A stretch of 64,000 bases of DNA from contig JASSKH010000021.1 in NCBI GenBank assembly GCA_031763025.1, positions 310,001 through 374,000 on the forward strand, in the 5' to 3' direction. This DNA comes from Macrocystis pyrifera (taxonomy: Eukaryota > Sar > Phaeophyceae > Laminariales > Laminariaceae). The notes under the pieces are model-generated. The model worked only from the letters and a program-made list of their open reading frames with translations. It ran no database searches and was not told where the DNA came from. Below are positions 10,794 through 22,084 of the stretch, in pieces. A program made the position numbers and the translations under genes. Positions within the stretch are counted from its first letter, which is position 1. Every line of letters begins with the position of its first letter.

Positions 10794-12703
10794 CTATTCC
10801 TCATCGACGTTCCATCCCCATGTCATGGGCCGCATTCCTCCGGCTTCTTCCTCCCTTCCCCTATCGGCCTGGCGGTCCCTCAGGGCAAGTTTATACCTGT
10901 GTACTCTGCGTGAAATTGCGACCTGTGTAGTCACGGAGATGATCTGGAAGAGGCGTTCTTTGCAGACGCCCTTCCGCGCCAGAGACGATCCGTCCGTCCC
11001 TCCAACTATGCTTGTCGCCAACTGATCAATTAGATCGCTGCCTTCCTTTCCGAGGCGCTCAAAGCTTTCCACTGAGAGGGTGGCGAGTTTGTAGCTGCGC
11101 TCGTCGAAGGACACCTGTCCCGGACGAGCGTAGTGACTGCGCTTGCGCGCCTCAGAAGTGGAAGCAGCTGATCCGTCTCGGTCAGCGCTGTCTGCCCGCA
11201 TGTGGATATTATTAACGACAACAGACTGGCAACGCTGTGTTTCACACGCGTCTGCTCCCGACGACTAGCCGTTGTCGCCGGGGCAGCCCCAAGGGCCTCG
11301 GCGGTGGCCAAAGCCTGCTCGGCCGCGAGGACGTCGGGGTGGTTGCCCGCGGCACCAGGAGCCCGCGCGGCCGCGGCAGTGTCGGCTTGGCCGGGCGCGG
11401 GGCGTTCGGCTGTTGTCCCCGCGTCAAGGCTCGAATGGGTGGCCCAACGCTGGATCACAACCGCCCGCTCCTACGGCGAGAGGGAGGTCCACGCTCCAGG
11501 TAGTTGGAGGGGTGCCTGGGCACTGTCCGGGTCCTCGGCCGCCGGTCCTGCGTCCTTCTCGGTAGCCAGCCGCTCGTCCTCTGAGTCCGGGGGCTCGAAG
11601 TCCACGGCGTCGTCCAGAGTCGTGGGGCCCGTGGGCTCGGGTGTCCTCGCTCCCCAAGTGCTCGTAGTGCCCGCCGAATGGCGCGCCAGGCCTTGATCAC
11701 AGCTATACAAGTTGCTGAAGCACAAGCCGCGGCTCCTGCCGCCGCTGTTTCTACGCTCCACGACCCTGAGAACCGCCGTTTTCCGTCCCCCCCTGCCTCG
11801 GTGTCCCCCCCTGCCCCAGATTCATCTACGTTACGTGGACCCCCCGTGTAAACGCGCTAGCCAAGTGAATTTGCAGACACCAAGAACCTCGTACAGCTCT
11901 CGTCGAAGTCGTGTAGCGCGCCGGAGAAAGAGGGAGCTTGATTGGTCCCGGGTCGTCCAGAAATCGAACCAAATATACTCCATCCGTCGGTGCAGTTGCG
12001 CTGATTTGCCCGAGCCACCACAGACCGTCGTCGCCCTTGTACCAAAAGTGGGCCCCGTTGGGAAGTACAGTGTTGCTGTATCGGCGGAGCCAATCGGCGT
12101 GCGATACGCAACCATAGTCGGGTGCCAGAAACCGCTCGCCGTTACTCCGAGAAAGCTCCCGTTGTGCCGCGCCAATTCTCATTCGGCGTTACAGGCGGTT
12201 GGTTTGGCGGTGTTGGTTCGGGGTGCCGGCCCAGTAGCGCAAAATTGCGTGGCGAGATCTTCCTGGACTTTGGGGGGTGAATTTTTGTCTGCCCGATATG
12301 TTTCTGGTGTGTGTTTTCCTTTTTTTGGGGCTGGGTTGGGGATGTGTTTTTGCGTATTATGTCCTGCCTACCCCCCCCCGCCCAGTGTCGGGACTGGTCT
12401 GGGCACTCGGCCGCTCAATTGCGGCCCAGGACGCGCTTTCAGAATTGTGGACTGGGTTTAGGTGGTTGTTGCCATCTTCCGTGTTATTTTTCTTTTCGTT
12501 CCCGTACTCACTTTCGCTTTTCCGTGCATCTCCCTCGCCTCCCCCCCCGTGCGGGCGGCATGGCGATGGCTTTCATCGACGATTTCTTCCTGCCCCTTAA
12601 GGCTAGGTCTTCCCTTTATTTTTTTACGGTACGTTGCCGGCTTCGTTGCCTCGCCATTCAGAGGTGTGGGAGCGGGTTTTGAGGAGCCGCATCTTCGACT
12701 CAT
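10794..12703 (-). pseudogene. Decayed multi-copy gene with Tudor-like domain
   Basis: Minus-strand pieces follow one another in order. A basic start (ATG at 12,703; MSRRCGSSKPAPTPL) may be exon 1. A compact segment (about 12,090-11,880) reads FWYKGDDGLWWLGQIS and VYLVRFLDDPGPIKL, the strand-turn-strand pattern of Tudor/SH3-like chromatin readers. An acidic, alanine-rich frame (11,761-11,250) has one in-frame TAG near 11,474. A helical C-terminus (11,201-10,794) ends MTWGWNVDEE. The frame is broken near 11,204-11,245 by one 43-bp repeat unit. C-terminal fragments recur at 24,305-24,455 (plus) and 51,235-51,415 (minus), so this is a dispersed family, probably carried by a mobile element. Its biochemical role is unknown. 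Confidence 0.6.
11204..11245 (-). repeat. Single 43-bp repeat unit inside the Tudor-like gene
   Basis: The stretch ACGACAACAGACTGGCAACG, followed by CTGT, matches the units at 13,070-13,220. It lies exactly where the coding frame of the gene is interrupted, which suggests a single unit was inserted. Confidence 0.6.
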
Positions 12704-12777
12704 GTTCTAGTTCGTAGAATCGGGGTTTCCACGAATTTCCCATAATTCTGCATATACGGCTCATCAGAATGGGCTAG

Positions 12778-13054
12778 TGTTATGATACTGCTTTGTATGA
12801 GATTGAAAGCCCGGTGATTACCTGGGTTCAGTCACTGGGAACGTATTTGTAGTACTTGGAAGGCGTATCTTAGATGGAAAACCAGGGGTTTTCCAGAGGC
12901 GCATGAGCTTGGTCTCAGTCTCCGCGTGCACGAAAGGAATAAAACTGCTCTTATTATATAGCTAAGCAAGCAACACACGTGAGTACCAACGATTACCGAC
13001 TTAAAAGGCAGACCTGTCAGGGATACAAAGTGTCCCGCAACCTTGATCTTAACA
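12778..13054 (+). mobile_element. Solo LTR, copy 1 (277 bp)
   Basis: It begins TGTTATGATA and ends ATCTTAACA, near-perfect inverted termini. It is the same length (277 bp) and largely the same sequence as 62,497-62,773. It contains AATAAA (about 12,938), suggesting plus-strand transcription, and the shared phrase AACCAGGGGTTTTCCAGAGG. Flanking pentamers GCTAG and GCTGG are a possible target duplication with one mismatch. No internal retrotransposon region adjoins it, so it is probably a product of LTR-LTR recombination. It lies 75 bp from the start of the Tudor-like gene, which may be coincidence. Confidence 0.8.
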
Positions 13055-13620
13055 GCTGGCTAGCGATAGAAATTGTGAACCACAATAGGTTGGCAACACT
13101 GTCTATCGATAGACACTGTTAACCACAACGGACTGGCAACGCTGTCTGTCGATAGATGTTGTTGACGACAATAGGCTGGCAACGCTGTCCATCGATAGAT
13201 AGATATTGTCAGGGAGCAATATATTTTCGGCAATGGAGACACCATGCTTTTGCCGTAACAATGGAGTAACAAGGTTGTCCATAGATTAGATGGCCATTTT
13301 CCTGAACTATAGGTGTTGGGAAGCAACCGTGATAGACATTGCTTGAACTATTATAGACTGAAAACGTTTGCCTATCGATGGCCATTGCCGCCAACAATAT
13401 ACACGCAGTTTGTTGTATCCATCAATAGCCATCGTCACCCACAATAGACTGTCGGGCGTGTTTTCGTTCCTAAACCTATTGTATACCGTGGAATGACGCA
13501 TGTCGATGACCGTTCTCGACGACCACCGAAGCTTATATATTGCCGCCAACGATAGGTACGACGCGATTGTGTCCAACAATAGCCATCGTCATCACCCACA
13601 ATATATTGTTGGCCGGGCTC
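13055..13620 (-). repeat. 43-bp repeat array, inverted orientation
   Basis: Anchors TGGCAAC recur at exactly 43-bp spacing (13,092, 13,135, 13,178), each followed by a TATCGATAG-type core. More diverged units run to about 13,620. The orientation is opposite to the array at 14,690-14,990. Confidence 0.75.
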
Positions 13621-14559
13621 CGAAAAATATGAATCTGGCTTATGCTTCATTTCAGTACGGGGAAAAAAACCTCGAGTTAAGAAAAGGAAAGCTGATAATT
13701 TTATATGTGTCTTGTCAAGGTGGTTTTATTTCTAGTATCCATGTTATTTTTGAAAAAGTGCAGTTCATAGAAGACAACGTAAGGGTATTAAATCGAATTT
13801 ATTTCCCAACAAAAAGAAAACAAAAATAAAGGTGACCAGCATCCGAAAAAATAACTCTTACTTACTTGTTTTCAGTATGGGACTACCAAACTCGAGATGA
13901 GAAACGAAAAGCTTTTCAGCGTAAGGTGTGGTTTTAGTTTAATGATCCGCGTTTTATTCAAAGTGTAGTTAACAGACTGCTGTAGGACAAAGTAAGGGTA
14001 ATAAATCGAATCAATTTCCGAAACTACCAACGCACACAAGTTGATGACAGTTACCAATATCTTGGTGCGCGAGTTTCTATTAATTGCGAAACGCGTAGTA
14101 TGTATCTCTAAATTGACGTGAGATGCCTGTTTTTTTCACAACCGACGGAATTAATTATTCATAAGTCATGGGCTCTACCGACAGAAACTATATGGCTTCA
14201 TTTGTTGCAGAGAGAAGAGAAGAACGACCATACTCACCCCGTGCCCCCTCCTAGCTTCTCGTGATAGGTGCACGAGTAGAGCACCGCACTGCTCGCTGCC
14301 GATTGATATAGGCCTAGAGGCTAGGCCTACTGTTGTGGTTTTTCTATATATAATGTATTCTTCAAATGAGTGTGAGCGTATGGTCTCCACCTCATGATGA
14401 CGTCGGTTCACATTACCCCACATATACATACGATGACATACTACCTGGTACCTGGTACGTATTTGGCAACTTGTTGTGTTCCAAAAGATAAAATATCATT
14501 CTCATCAGAAAGGCAAATAAATCTCAATTAGGAAAATCGGGCACGCGATTGTGTACAAC
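13621..14559. other. No gene recognised; AT-rich
   Basis: Two loosely similar segments (about 13,640-13,830 and 13,870-14,040) share GTAGTTTGGTAGTCC-like and AAGGTAATAAATCGAAT phrases, suggesting an old duplication. No coding signal was seen. Confidence 0.4.
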
Positions 14560-14990
14560 AGTAACCATCGCCAACCACAATAGATTATATTGGACGCACT
14601 TCCAAAATAGACTATTGCCTCGCGTGTATCGTGGGATGAATGCAAAATATCCTCGAGATGGCTTCGATGGATAACTTGTACCATCTATTATGGCAGGCTA
14701 TGGCCATCGATAGACATCTATCTCGTACAATCTATTGTGGCCGGCAATGACCATCGATAGACATATCGCACAATCTATTGTGGTCGGCAATGGCCGTCGA
14801 TAGACCTATCGCACAATCTATTGTGGCCGGCAATGGCCGTCGACAGACCTCTCGTACAATCTTTTGTGGCCACCAATGGCTATCGATAGACATCTCGCAC
14901 AATCTATCGTGGCCGGCAATGGCCATCGATCGACATCTCGCACATTCTATTGTGGCCTGCAATGGTCATCGATGGACGAAGCTCACCATC
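14560..14990 (+). repeat. 43-bp repeat array (CTATTGTGGCCGGCAATGG)
   Basis: The CAATGG anchors sit at 14,745, 14,788, 14,831, 14,874, 14,917 and 14,960, exactly 43 bp apart. Each unit has a TATCGATAG palindromic core and the phrase CGCACAATCTATTGTGG. The array is cut at 14,990 by the LTR retrotransposon, and degenerate units resume at 18,968. A few diverged units precede the regular part. Confidence 0.9.
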
Positions 14991-15578
14991 TTAACAGGAA
15001 CTCTGCATTGGGCGTGTGGTGCGCGGCGCCTGAGTTACGTCAGGCAGCCCGCGGTGGAGGAAAGCACTATCAGCTGAGCTTTGCCAGCTGGTTGCTGCAT
15101 GTAATACTCCCATCAAGCTCATAAGAGCATATTACAAAAGAAAGGCTCTCAGGCCTGTTGTATCATTATCGGTCTTGTCCAACAGGACAGGATGGAAGAA
15201 AAGAAAGGGAGAGAAGTAGAGTGAGAGAGTGTGCGGTGCAGTCTCGCTTGTCTCAGCTCAACCAAAACAAAAACAAAACACGAATACCCTACATCAACCT
15301 GTAGACATATAGCAAACCCGAGGACCCCGGGGACCCTTGAACATCAGTTTGATCATCTGGGGTTCTCCCGAGTTTTTGTGTTCTGAATATACCAAAACGA
15401 CATTTGACCATGCCGCATATCTACTCAATCGGCATGTAACACACCGCTCTGCTGTACTGCCATAGCACCCCGTTGTGCTGCTGTGGTCTACTTGCTACAG
15501 ACGGCTTATGTTACCGATCAGCGACTCAATATAGGCTACTGGCTACTGCTGGATAGCATGGTAGCTATCCTTCATACG
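14991..15578 (-). repeat. 3' LTR of the copia-like element
   Basis: 588 bp, starting TTAACAGGAACTCTGC on the plus strand. It matches the other LTR almost base for base through CTATCCTTCATACG. It lacks the 126-bp insertion found in its partner. Confidence 0.85.
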
Positions 15579-16919
15579 ACCCCTCGATGGAGGTGATATA
15601 ATCAAACTTGCTACATTCAACTATCTACTTGGATTACCCAACCACTAGGTTCTAGTGTACTCTTTCGTGATACTTACTGAAAGTGTTATAACTTACTCAG
15701 CCATGTCTGCTCGAAAGTTTTGACTCTCGTTACTTGGTCAGTGTACTTGTCTGAACTACTCGTCTGCTTTTTTTTACGTGTGCATCCGTTGCTATGTCGC
15801 AACAAAGTTTCATTACTCCTTTGCGGCGTCGCAACAACATCAACCGTTCCTGCTTCGCTTATGATGGGTGACCAACCCTTGTACAGCTAATGCAACAACA
15901 CGCATAACCTGGCAATATACAAGGCATACTACTGCTGTGACCGGTTTGAAGCATGGACGAGCATGTAAACCGAAAATATCACACACAGGCCATGGAACCC
16001 ACTCGGGGTGTCACTATACATATACCAGACAGACATACTCGGCACGATACTACTCCGTACGCTATACACTACGACACCGTTGCTGGCCGTAGGTTTTACT
16101 TCTGAATAGATACCAGTCGAACAGCAGTGTTAACCGCCGTCCTTTGCTTCTGAAACACATTCCATACTGACATGGTATTGTACTGCCCAAAGGGTGAATG
16201 AACAGTTGAAGGCATGTTTGTGTTGGAGAGAGGCAAGACGTATTACTGCAAAAAACTCACAACTGCATCTCAAGAATGAACCATATTCCAATGATCAGTT
16301 TGTTGACCAAGAAATAGAAATAACTACTTACTGTAGCGGCCGACCACGTTTCTGCCCGCCCCCCTGTACAAAGAAGACGTGTGTGGTGCTACTACAAAAC
16401 AAAAACCTTGCACAAATAGTCTAGCAGCATAACCACGTTTGTTTCTGACCGCCCTCCCAAACAAAAAAGACGTGTGGTGCTACGCACTACGAAGCAAATA
16501 AATCTTGCCGTGCGACCCCAGGTGACGCGGATGTCCTCCTGGTGATCCAGATGATGATGGCGTTCAGCGACTCCAGAAGTGATGTTCCGGCGCAGTCCTA
16601 AACACGATGAAGATGTCCCGTGACCCCAGAAGCGTTGTCCCAGCAGCCCAAAACGATTGATGATGATGTGGCAATTCCAGAAGACATTCTCCCCCGGCAA
16701 TCCCAATAGAGTGATATACTGTGGTCCGATCTCGAAAAGACACTTCGGCGACCCCACGTTGCTGTTGTTAGTGTGGCGGCTCCGGAAACTCCGGCAGCCC
16801 CATCGAACAGTGCTGTAGCGATTCCAAAAGTTGTCTTTTTTGGCAATCCCAAGCGATTTTTGCAGCGATCCCGTGAAATGTCTTTCCGGCGATCCTGTGT
16901 TGGTAAGGTGAACCCCGAA
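15579..16919 (-). other. Internal region of LTR element, no pol recognised
   Basis: Minus-strand frames are broken and show no RT, integrase or protease motif. From about 16,500 a GGC(A/G)A(T/C)CCC motif recurs every 22-30 bp on the plus strand. It looks like a degenerate ancestor of the 32-bp minisatellite that follows. Confidence 0.5.
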
Positions 16920-17415
16920 TTGGTGGTCCCCGTTGATAAGGCGACCCCTACCTGGTGGCCCCTGTTGATAAGGCGACCCCTAGCTGGCGGTCCCCGTTGA
17001 TAAGGCGACCCCTACCTGGTGGCCCCTGTTGATAAGGCGACCCCTGGCTGGTGGTCCCTGTTGATGAGGCGACCCCTACCTGGTGGCCCCTGTTGATAAG
17101 GCGACCCCTGGCTGGCGGTCCCTGTTGATAAGGCGACCCCTACCTGGTGGCCCCTGTTGATAAGGCGACCCCTACCTGGTGGCCCCTGTTGATAAGGTGA
17201 CCCCTAGCTGGCGGTCCCCGTTGATAAGGCGACCCCTACCTGGTGGCCCCTGTTGATAAGGCGACCCCTAGCTGGCGGTCCCTGTTGATAAGGCGACCCC
17301 TACCTGGTGGCCCCTGTTGATAAGGCGACCCCTGGCTGGTGGTCCCTGTTGATGAGGCGACCCCTACCTGGTGGTCCCTGTTGATAAGGCGACCCCTAGC
17401 TGGTGGTCCCTGTAC
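16920..17415. repeat. 32-bp minisatellite inside the LTR element
   Basis: About 15 units of 32 bp, typified by GATAAGGCGACCCCTACC with GTGGCCCCTGTT. GATAAGG anchors at 16,935 and 16,967 show the exact period. Two main variants alternate irregularly (CTACCTGGTGGCCCC and CTAGCTGGCGGTCCC). The gag frame on the minus strand runs into the array and stops there. Confidence 0.95.
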
Positions 17416-18202
17416 TCCTCCGTCAGGCCTTGGAGAACGATGCCCTTGAAGTGCCTGCCCGTGATAGGTTCCTCCATCTCGGTCAGCAGGTTACGTAGTC
17501 GCGTGAGCTCGTTGTTGTAGTTGTCGGGGTCCTGTCCCGACTTCATGCTCGTGGTCGCGAGCGCCTCCTGTGTGGCGCGTATGGTCTCGTTTGTGATCCT
17601 CAGGTACTTCGACTCCAGCTCCTTCACCGCCTTCTTCTGTTCGTTTCCACGCGTTCCGCGTTTTCCTTCTGCGTGCTCGACTCGGGGGACCCTCGCGATT
17701 TTTGTTAACACGCGGTGTTCTTTACTCTGCCAGCAGCAGCAATGCAGCAGCAATGATAGCAGTCTTGAACCAGCCCGTCGCGCACACGCGAGAGCGGACC
17801 CCGTATTTCCGACGATCGTAGTCGAAAATAATAGTCCCGCCGCTACGTACTCGAAACGTAACAAAATGTACTCGTAAAAAGTAGTTGCTCCGCTTGTGCC
17901 GTGTTTTACAGCAGTACGTACTCACTTTGCCGGGGTTGAAGTCCCCACCGTGTAGCAGTACTCGTAGTTTCCAGCAATAGCTCCCAGATGTAGATGATCG
18001 TGGCAGCAGTCCCTCCCAGTAGCAGCTCCCGATGTAGATCGTGGTAGCTCTCCCTGAGATCGTTGTTCTTGTACAGCAGTTCCAGCTCTGTGGCAACTCT
18101 GTGTGCAGCGTGTGCAGCAGCTCGCGCCTCAGTCGTTGTCGTGTCTCGATGATGCTGATGGCTCGCAGCTCTGTAGTGCTTAGTAGGTAAATCGAGGCTC
18201 AT
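17364..18202 (-). pseudogene. Copia-type gag, degenerate
   Basis: An N-terminal frame starts at ATG 18,202 (MSLDLPTKHYR), directly at the candidate primer site. The downstream frame (17,864-17,364) carries LESKYLRI, SGQDPDNYNNELTRLRN and FKGIVLQGLTEEYRDH, the layout of UBN2-type gag polypeptide of Ty1/copia elements, which assembles the particle that packages the RNA. The two pieces are in different frames, and the C-terminal part is replaced by the minisatellite. No CCHC zinc knuckle remains. It is therefore a remnant rather than a working gag. Confidence 0.7.
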
Positions 18203-18208
18203 AACCTC

Positions 18209-18962
18209 TTAACAGGAACTCTGCATTGGGCGTGTGGTGCGCGGCTCCTGAGTTACGTCAGGCAGCCCGCGGTGGAGGAAAGCACTATCAGCTGAGCTTT
18301 GCCAGCTGGTTGCTGCGTGTAATACTCCCGTCAAGCTCATAAGAGCATATGACAAGGAATCACATATAGAATACGCGCGCTCGGTTTATCACAATAATTG
18401 TAAAATTAGGTAAAAATGGAATATAGACGAGGCGTATTACGCAGCTTGCAAAGTTGAGTATCAACTATTTAATCAGTCGAACTCACAGCTGACGTATTTC
18501 AAAATTTATGAAAAAAAACAAAAAAAAGGCTCTCAGGCCTGTTGTATCATTATCAGTCTTGTCCAACAGGACAGGATGGAAGAAAAGAAAGGGAGAGAAG
18601 TAGAGTGAGAGAGTGCGCGGCGCAGTCTCGCTTGTCTCAGCTCAATCAAAACAAAAACAAAACACGAATACCCTACATCAACCTGTAGACATATAGCAAA
18701 CCCGAGGACCCCGGGGACCCTTGAACATCAGTTCGATCATCTGGGGTTCTCCCGAGTTTTTGTGTTCTGAATATACCAAAACGACACTTGATCATGCCGC
18801 ATATCTACTCGATCGGCATGTAACACACCGCTCCGCTGTACTGTCATAGCACCCCGTTGTGCTGCTGTGGTCTACTTGCTACAGACGGCTTATGTTACCG
18901 ATCAGCGACTCAATATAGGCTACTGGCTACTGCTGGATAGCATGGTAGCTATCCTTAATACA
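18209..18962 (-). repeat. 5' LTR of the copia-like element, with insertion
   Basis: 754 bp. It matches the 588-bp partner except for about 165 bp near 18,350-18,525, most of which is the SINE-like element. It ends CTTAATACA on the plus strand, next to the CCATC target duplication. Confidence 0.85.
18384..18509 (+). mobile_element. SINE-like short insertion, copy 1
   Basis: About 126 bp from GTTTATCACAATAATTG to CAAAATTTATG, followed by an A-rich tail. It is present in the right LTR and absent from the left LTR, so it is an insertion younger than the retrotransposon. An extra 27 bp or so of unrelated sequence lies on its left. Copies 2 and 3 are at 48,563-48,686 and 49,480-49,606. Confidence 0.85.
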
Positions 18963-18967
18963 CCATC

Positions 18968-19140
18968 TATTGTGTTCGACAATGTATATCGATCGACAAT
19001 ATCACCAGTAGCAGTCTGTTGTTGCCGACAATATCTATCGATACCTTCCACAATGGATTGTCGCAGATAATATACATCGATAGATTCCCCCCCTCGCCTA
19101 TTGTCGAAGCAATAGACTATTGTTGTGTCCATTGTCCAGA
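18968..19140 (+). repeat. Degenerate 43-bp family units, right side
   Basis: ATCGATCGACAAT, TATCTATCGATA and CATCGATAGATT cores with ACAATGGATTG phrases continue the array interrupted by the LTR element. Spacing is irregular (about 40-51 bp). Confidence 0.6.
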
Positions 19141-19433
19141 GTGTGGAATCCTGCCAACGATACTAATAATATCCTGCTGATCAGAGCTATGATATGAACA
19201 CGTTTATTACAACAGAAACAACAAACAGCAGTATGTACACCCCTAACCCTAATACTCGTCGTACGTACTGGTATGATAGTACAAGGCGCTTCGCTCCCCG
19301 GGCGGCCTACGCCGCCCGCTACGCTCGCTCTGGAAGGAAAAATACATCAAATTATGCGAAGCGGACAGAGGTCCATGATTGAATATCGTTTTTTTTTCAC
19401 GACTGTGGTTGCAAACTGTGGCGACTTGATAAT
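19141..19433. other. No gene recognised
   Basis: Open frames on both strands around 19,194-19,455 have no domain. CCCTAACCCTAATA occurs at about 19,240. A GC-rich patch (19,295-19,330) stands out but remains unassigned. Confidence 0.4.
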
Positions 19434-20975
19434 GCCAAGAGTCTCCCACTGCCATGCTTCAGGAGGAATCAGCTCGGACGTCAGATACGCTTCGCGTCGC
19501 GGGCAGTATTCCGCTACCCTCGCTAACATGCCGTACGTACGTGCATACCCCAGGTAGGGTACTTACTTTGTTCTTTCGATATGCTCTGTGTCTGTACTCG
19601 TATGGGCGAAAGATAAAGCACAGCACGGCACAGCAACACAGCAAAAACAATGAAAATGAAACCGAAAATTTCTGCAAGAAAAAAAAATCCCCGTCCCCTT
19701 TCGTGTAATAATGTATTACCTGCTGATTGGAACACCTTACACCGGTCAAAAATCAAAAAATCAAAAAATCAAAAAATCAAAAAATCAAAAAATCAAACAG
19801 CAGTTTCTCTCTCAGCCTCGTACGCCGCTCGCCCCTCTCGCGACCATGTCGCCACCGATTCGGTCCAGGAAAGCTTCCCTTCTTCTCTTCCACAGTGAGC
19901 CCCGTCGCCCGCCTCGCGTGAAGAAGCCCGGTGCTCACCGTGGACCTCGTTCGCCAGCTCGACAATGTTGGTGCTCAGACTGGGTACCTCCCTCTTGTAA
20001 TTTTCAGCCCGGTCGCAAAAATAAGCACCGCTTCAATATTATGTTACAATCCCGAACGACGTACGTACTCTATTACGGGGGTCTATAGTTAACAGGACCT
20101 ATGGCATACATAAAAACCTATATACTTAGGTATTTTTACTAACAATATTAGGTCCTGTTTACTATGTTTCCCCGTAATATCAAAAATCACAATTGGAGGC
20201 CAGACAGAGCCTATTATTATTGATGCATCCCTCGTGTCTCGAGGCACACGCGACGCCTAGGCACGAAAGCGGCGACCCCGCTCCTTGCAACTCCCCCTCT
20301 ACCCGCCAGCACACGCTGACACCCGCGACGGTGCCGGGTTCGCCCGCGGAACCATGCTCATAGTACACGCACGCACACGAAACGAAAGAAGAAAAAAGGA
20401 AAGAAGGACTGAAAGTACGAAGATAAACGGAAAAAGCAAAGACTCGCTGGAAAGGTCGGGCGAGTAATAAAAGGAGGTGATTTCCAACTGGGAGCTCTGA
20501 GGGGCCAGGGATGTACCAACCGAGCACGCTCAGAGAGTGAGAAAGTAAGTGCTCAGGCTGAGTCGCTCTCTCTTATTTTTAGTTTCGTCGCAAAAATAAA
20601 CACCGCTTGAATTTTGTTTTGCATATCAAAATTACCCTTATTTATATACTCGTACATAGTATACCCGGAACCACACCAGAGGGCCAGACAGAGCCCATTC
20701 ATGCTTCCCTCGTGCCTCGAGGCACACGCGACGCCTAGGCACGAAAACGGCGACCGCGCTCCTTTCAGCCCCCCCTCTACCCACCAGCACCCGCTGATAC
20801 CTGCGACGGCGTCGAGCTCGCCCGCTGTGCAGTGCTCCGAGTACACGCATGCACACGAAGCAAAAGAAGAAAAGGAAAAAAAAAACGAAATCGCCAAGAG
20901 AAATGGAGAAACAAAGACCCTGACGGGTATGCCCGCCGGGTACCCGGGTAATTGAAATCAGGATCCTACCTCTAG
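19434..20975. repeat. Repeat family C, unit 1 plus a partial unit
   Basis: The unit runs in order: a block from CCAAGAGTCTC to TTACTTTG with CATACCCCAGGTAGGGTAC; an A-rich spacer; a block with CTCGTACGCCGC and CACAGTGAGCCCCGTCGCCC; then a block with CTCGAGGCACACGCGACGCC. The last blocks recur from 20,560. The minus-strand peptides that repeat among copies (for example VACASRHEG) show no known domain, so the family is unclassified. Other units are at 20,976-22,084 and 35,677-37,255. A tract of TCAAAAAA units (about five 8-bp copies) lies at 19,746-19,796. Confidence 0.8.
20071..20179. mobile_element. TTACGGGG MITE, copy 1
   Basis: 109 bp including flanking TA. The left end is TATTACGGGGGTC and the right end CCCCGTAATA. 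The interior carries AGTTAACAGGACC and the inverse-like GGTCCTGTTTACT. TA at both ends fits a Tc1/mariner-type target. The element interrupts family C unit 1. Confidence 0.8.
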
Positions 20976-22084
20976 CCAAGAGTCTCACCGCCATGCTTTA
21001 GGAGAAAACAGCTCGGACGCCACATACGCGTCGCGTCGCGGGCGGTTTTCCGCTACGCTCGCTCACATGTCGTACGTACGTACACACCCCAGGTAGGGTA
21101 CTTATTTTCTTTTATCGATATGCTCTGTGTCTGTACTCGTACTCGTATAGTACGAAAGATAAAGCACAGCACGGCACAGCAGCACAGCGAAAACAACGAA
21201 AATGAAACCTAAAAAATCTGAAAGAAAAAAAAATCCTCGTCCCCTTTCGTGTACTATTACGGGGGTCTATAGTTAACAGGACCTATGGCATACATGAAAA
21301 CCTACCAGTATATATTTAGGTATTTTTACCAACAATATTTGGTCTTGTTAACTATGGTCCCCCGTAATAATAATTTACTGCCTGATTGGAACACCTTACA
21401 CCGGTCAACAAGAAAAAAGAACAAAGAAAAAATTCAAACAGCAGAGCTTCTCTCTCAGCCCCGTACGCCGCCCGCCCCTCTCGCAACGATCTCGCCACCG
21501 ATTCGGTCCGGGCAAAGCTTCCCTCACTCTCTGCCACAGTGAGCCCCGTTGCCCGCCTCGCGTGAGGCCCGGTGCTCACCGTGGCCGTGGTTCGCCAGCT
21601 CGACAATGTTGGTGCTCAGCCTGCTTACGTCTCTCTTTGGGCTTCAAGCCCGGTCGCAAAAATAAGCACCGCTTGAATCTTATCTTGCAATCCCGAACGA
21701 CACTCATAAACTCGTAGATACTCTATCAGAAACCATAAATGGAGGTCAGGCAGAGCCCATTCATGCTTCCCTCGTGTCTCGAGGCACACGCGACGCCTAG
21801 CCACGAAACCGGCGACCACGCTCCTTGCAATCCCCTCTCTACCGGCCACCATCCGCCGACACCCGCGACGGCGCCGGGTTCGCCCCCGATGCCGTGCTCC
21901 GAGTACACGCACGCACACGAAACGAAAGAAGAAAAAAGGAAAAGAAGGACTGAAAGTGCCAAGAGAAATGGAGAAAACAAAGACCCGCTGGATAGGTCCG
22001 GCAAGTAATAAAAGGAGGCGATTCCCAAGTGGGAGCTCTGAAAGGTCAGGGATGTACCAACCGAGCGCGCTCAGAGATCGAGGT
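20976..22084. repeat. Repeat family C, unit 2
   Basis: It has the same block order as unit 1, with many substitutions. It is interrupted by the second MITE and abuts the LINE fragment at 22,085. It may be part of that element's upstream or untranslated sequence, but the third unit at 35.7 kb has no LINE next to it. Confidence 0.8.
21255..21369. mobile_element. TTACGGGG MITE, copy 2
   Basis: 115 bp with TATTACGGGGGTCTATAG at the left and CCCCCGTAATA at the right. Unit 1 keeps the uninterrupted site (CGTGTAATAATGTATTACC, about 19,702). Comparison shows the element was inserted at a TA. Confidence 0.85.

Larger units (their letters stand above)
14991..18962 (-). mobile_element. Copia-like LTR retrotransposon lacking pol
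   Basis: Two direct repeats (14,991-15,578 and 18,209-18,962) bound 2.6 kb of internal DNA, and the pentamer CCATC lies on both outer sides (14,986-14,990 and 18,963-18,967), a classic 5-bp target duplication. Gag-like coding on the minus strand sets the orientation: the 5' LTR is the right one. Just inside it, GGTTATGAGCC is a candidate tRNA-Met primer site overlapping the gag ATG. A short purine run (GAGGGG) precedes the left LTR on the minus strand. No protease, integrase or reverse transcriptase is present. The LTRs differ at few positions apart from one insertion, so the integration looks recent, and mobilisation must have been in trans. Confidence 0.85.

Noticed and set aside
11712..12461. 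249-codon plus-strand frame
   Set aside because: It is antisense to the Tudor-like coding pieces on the minus strand, which match repeat-family copies elsewhere in the window.
12778..13054. This LTR as the 5' LTR of an element carrying the Tudor-like gene
   Set aside because: The second LTR copy at 62.5 kb has no such gene nearby, AATAAA suggests the opposite strand, and a possible target duplication lies directly at its ends.
14702..14990. Evenly spaced 43-bp repeats resembling a CRISPR array
   Set aside because: The units are contiguous with no unique spacers, diverge internally, and lie in eukaryotic DNA beside the same repeat in inverted orientation.
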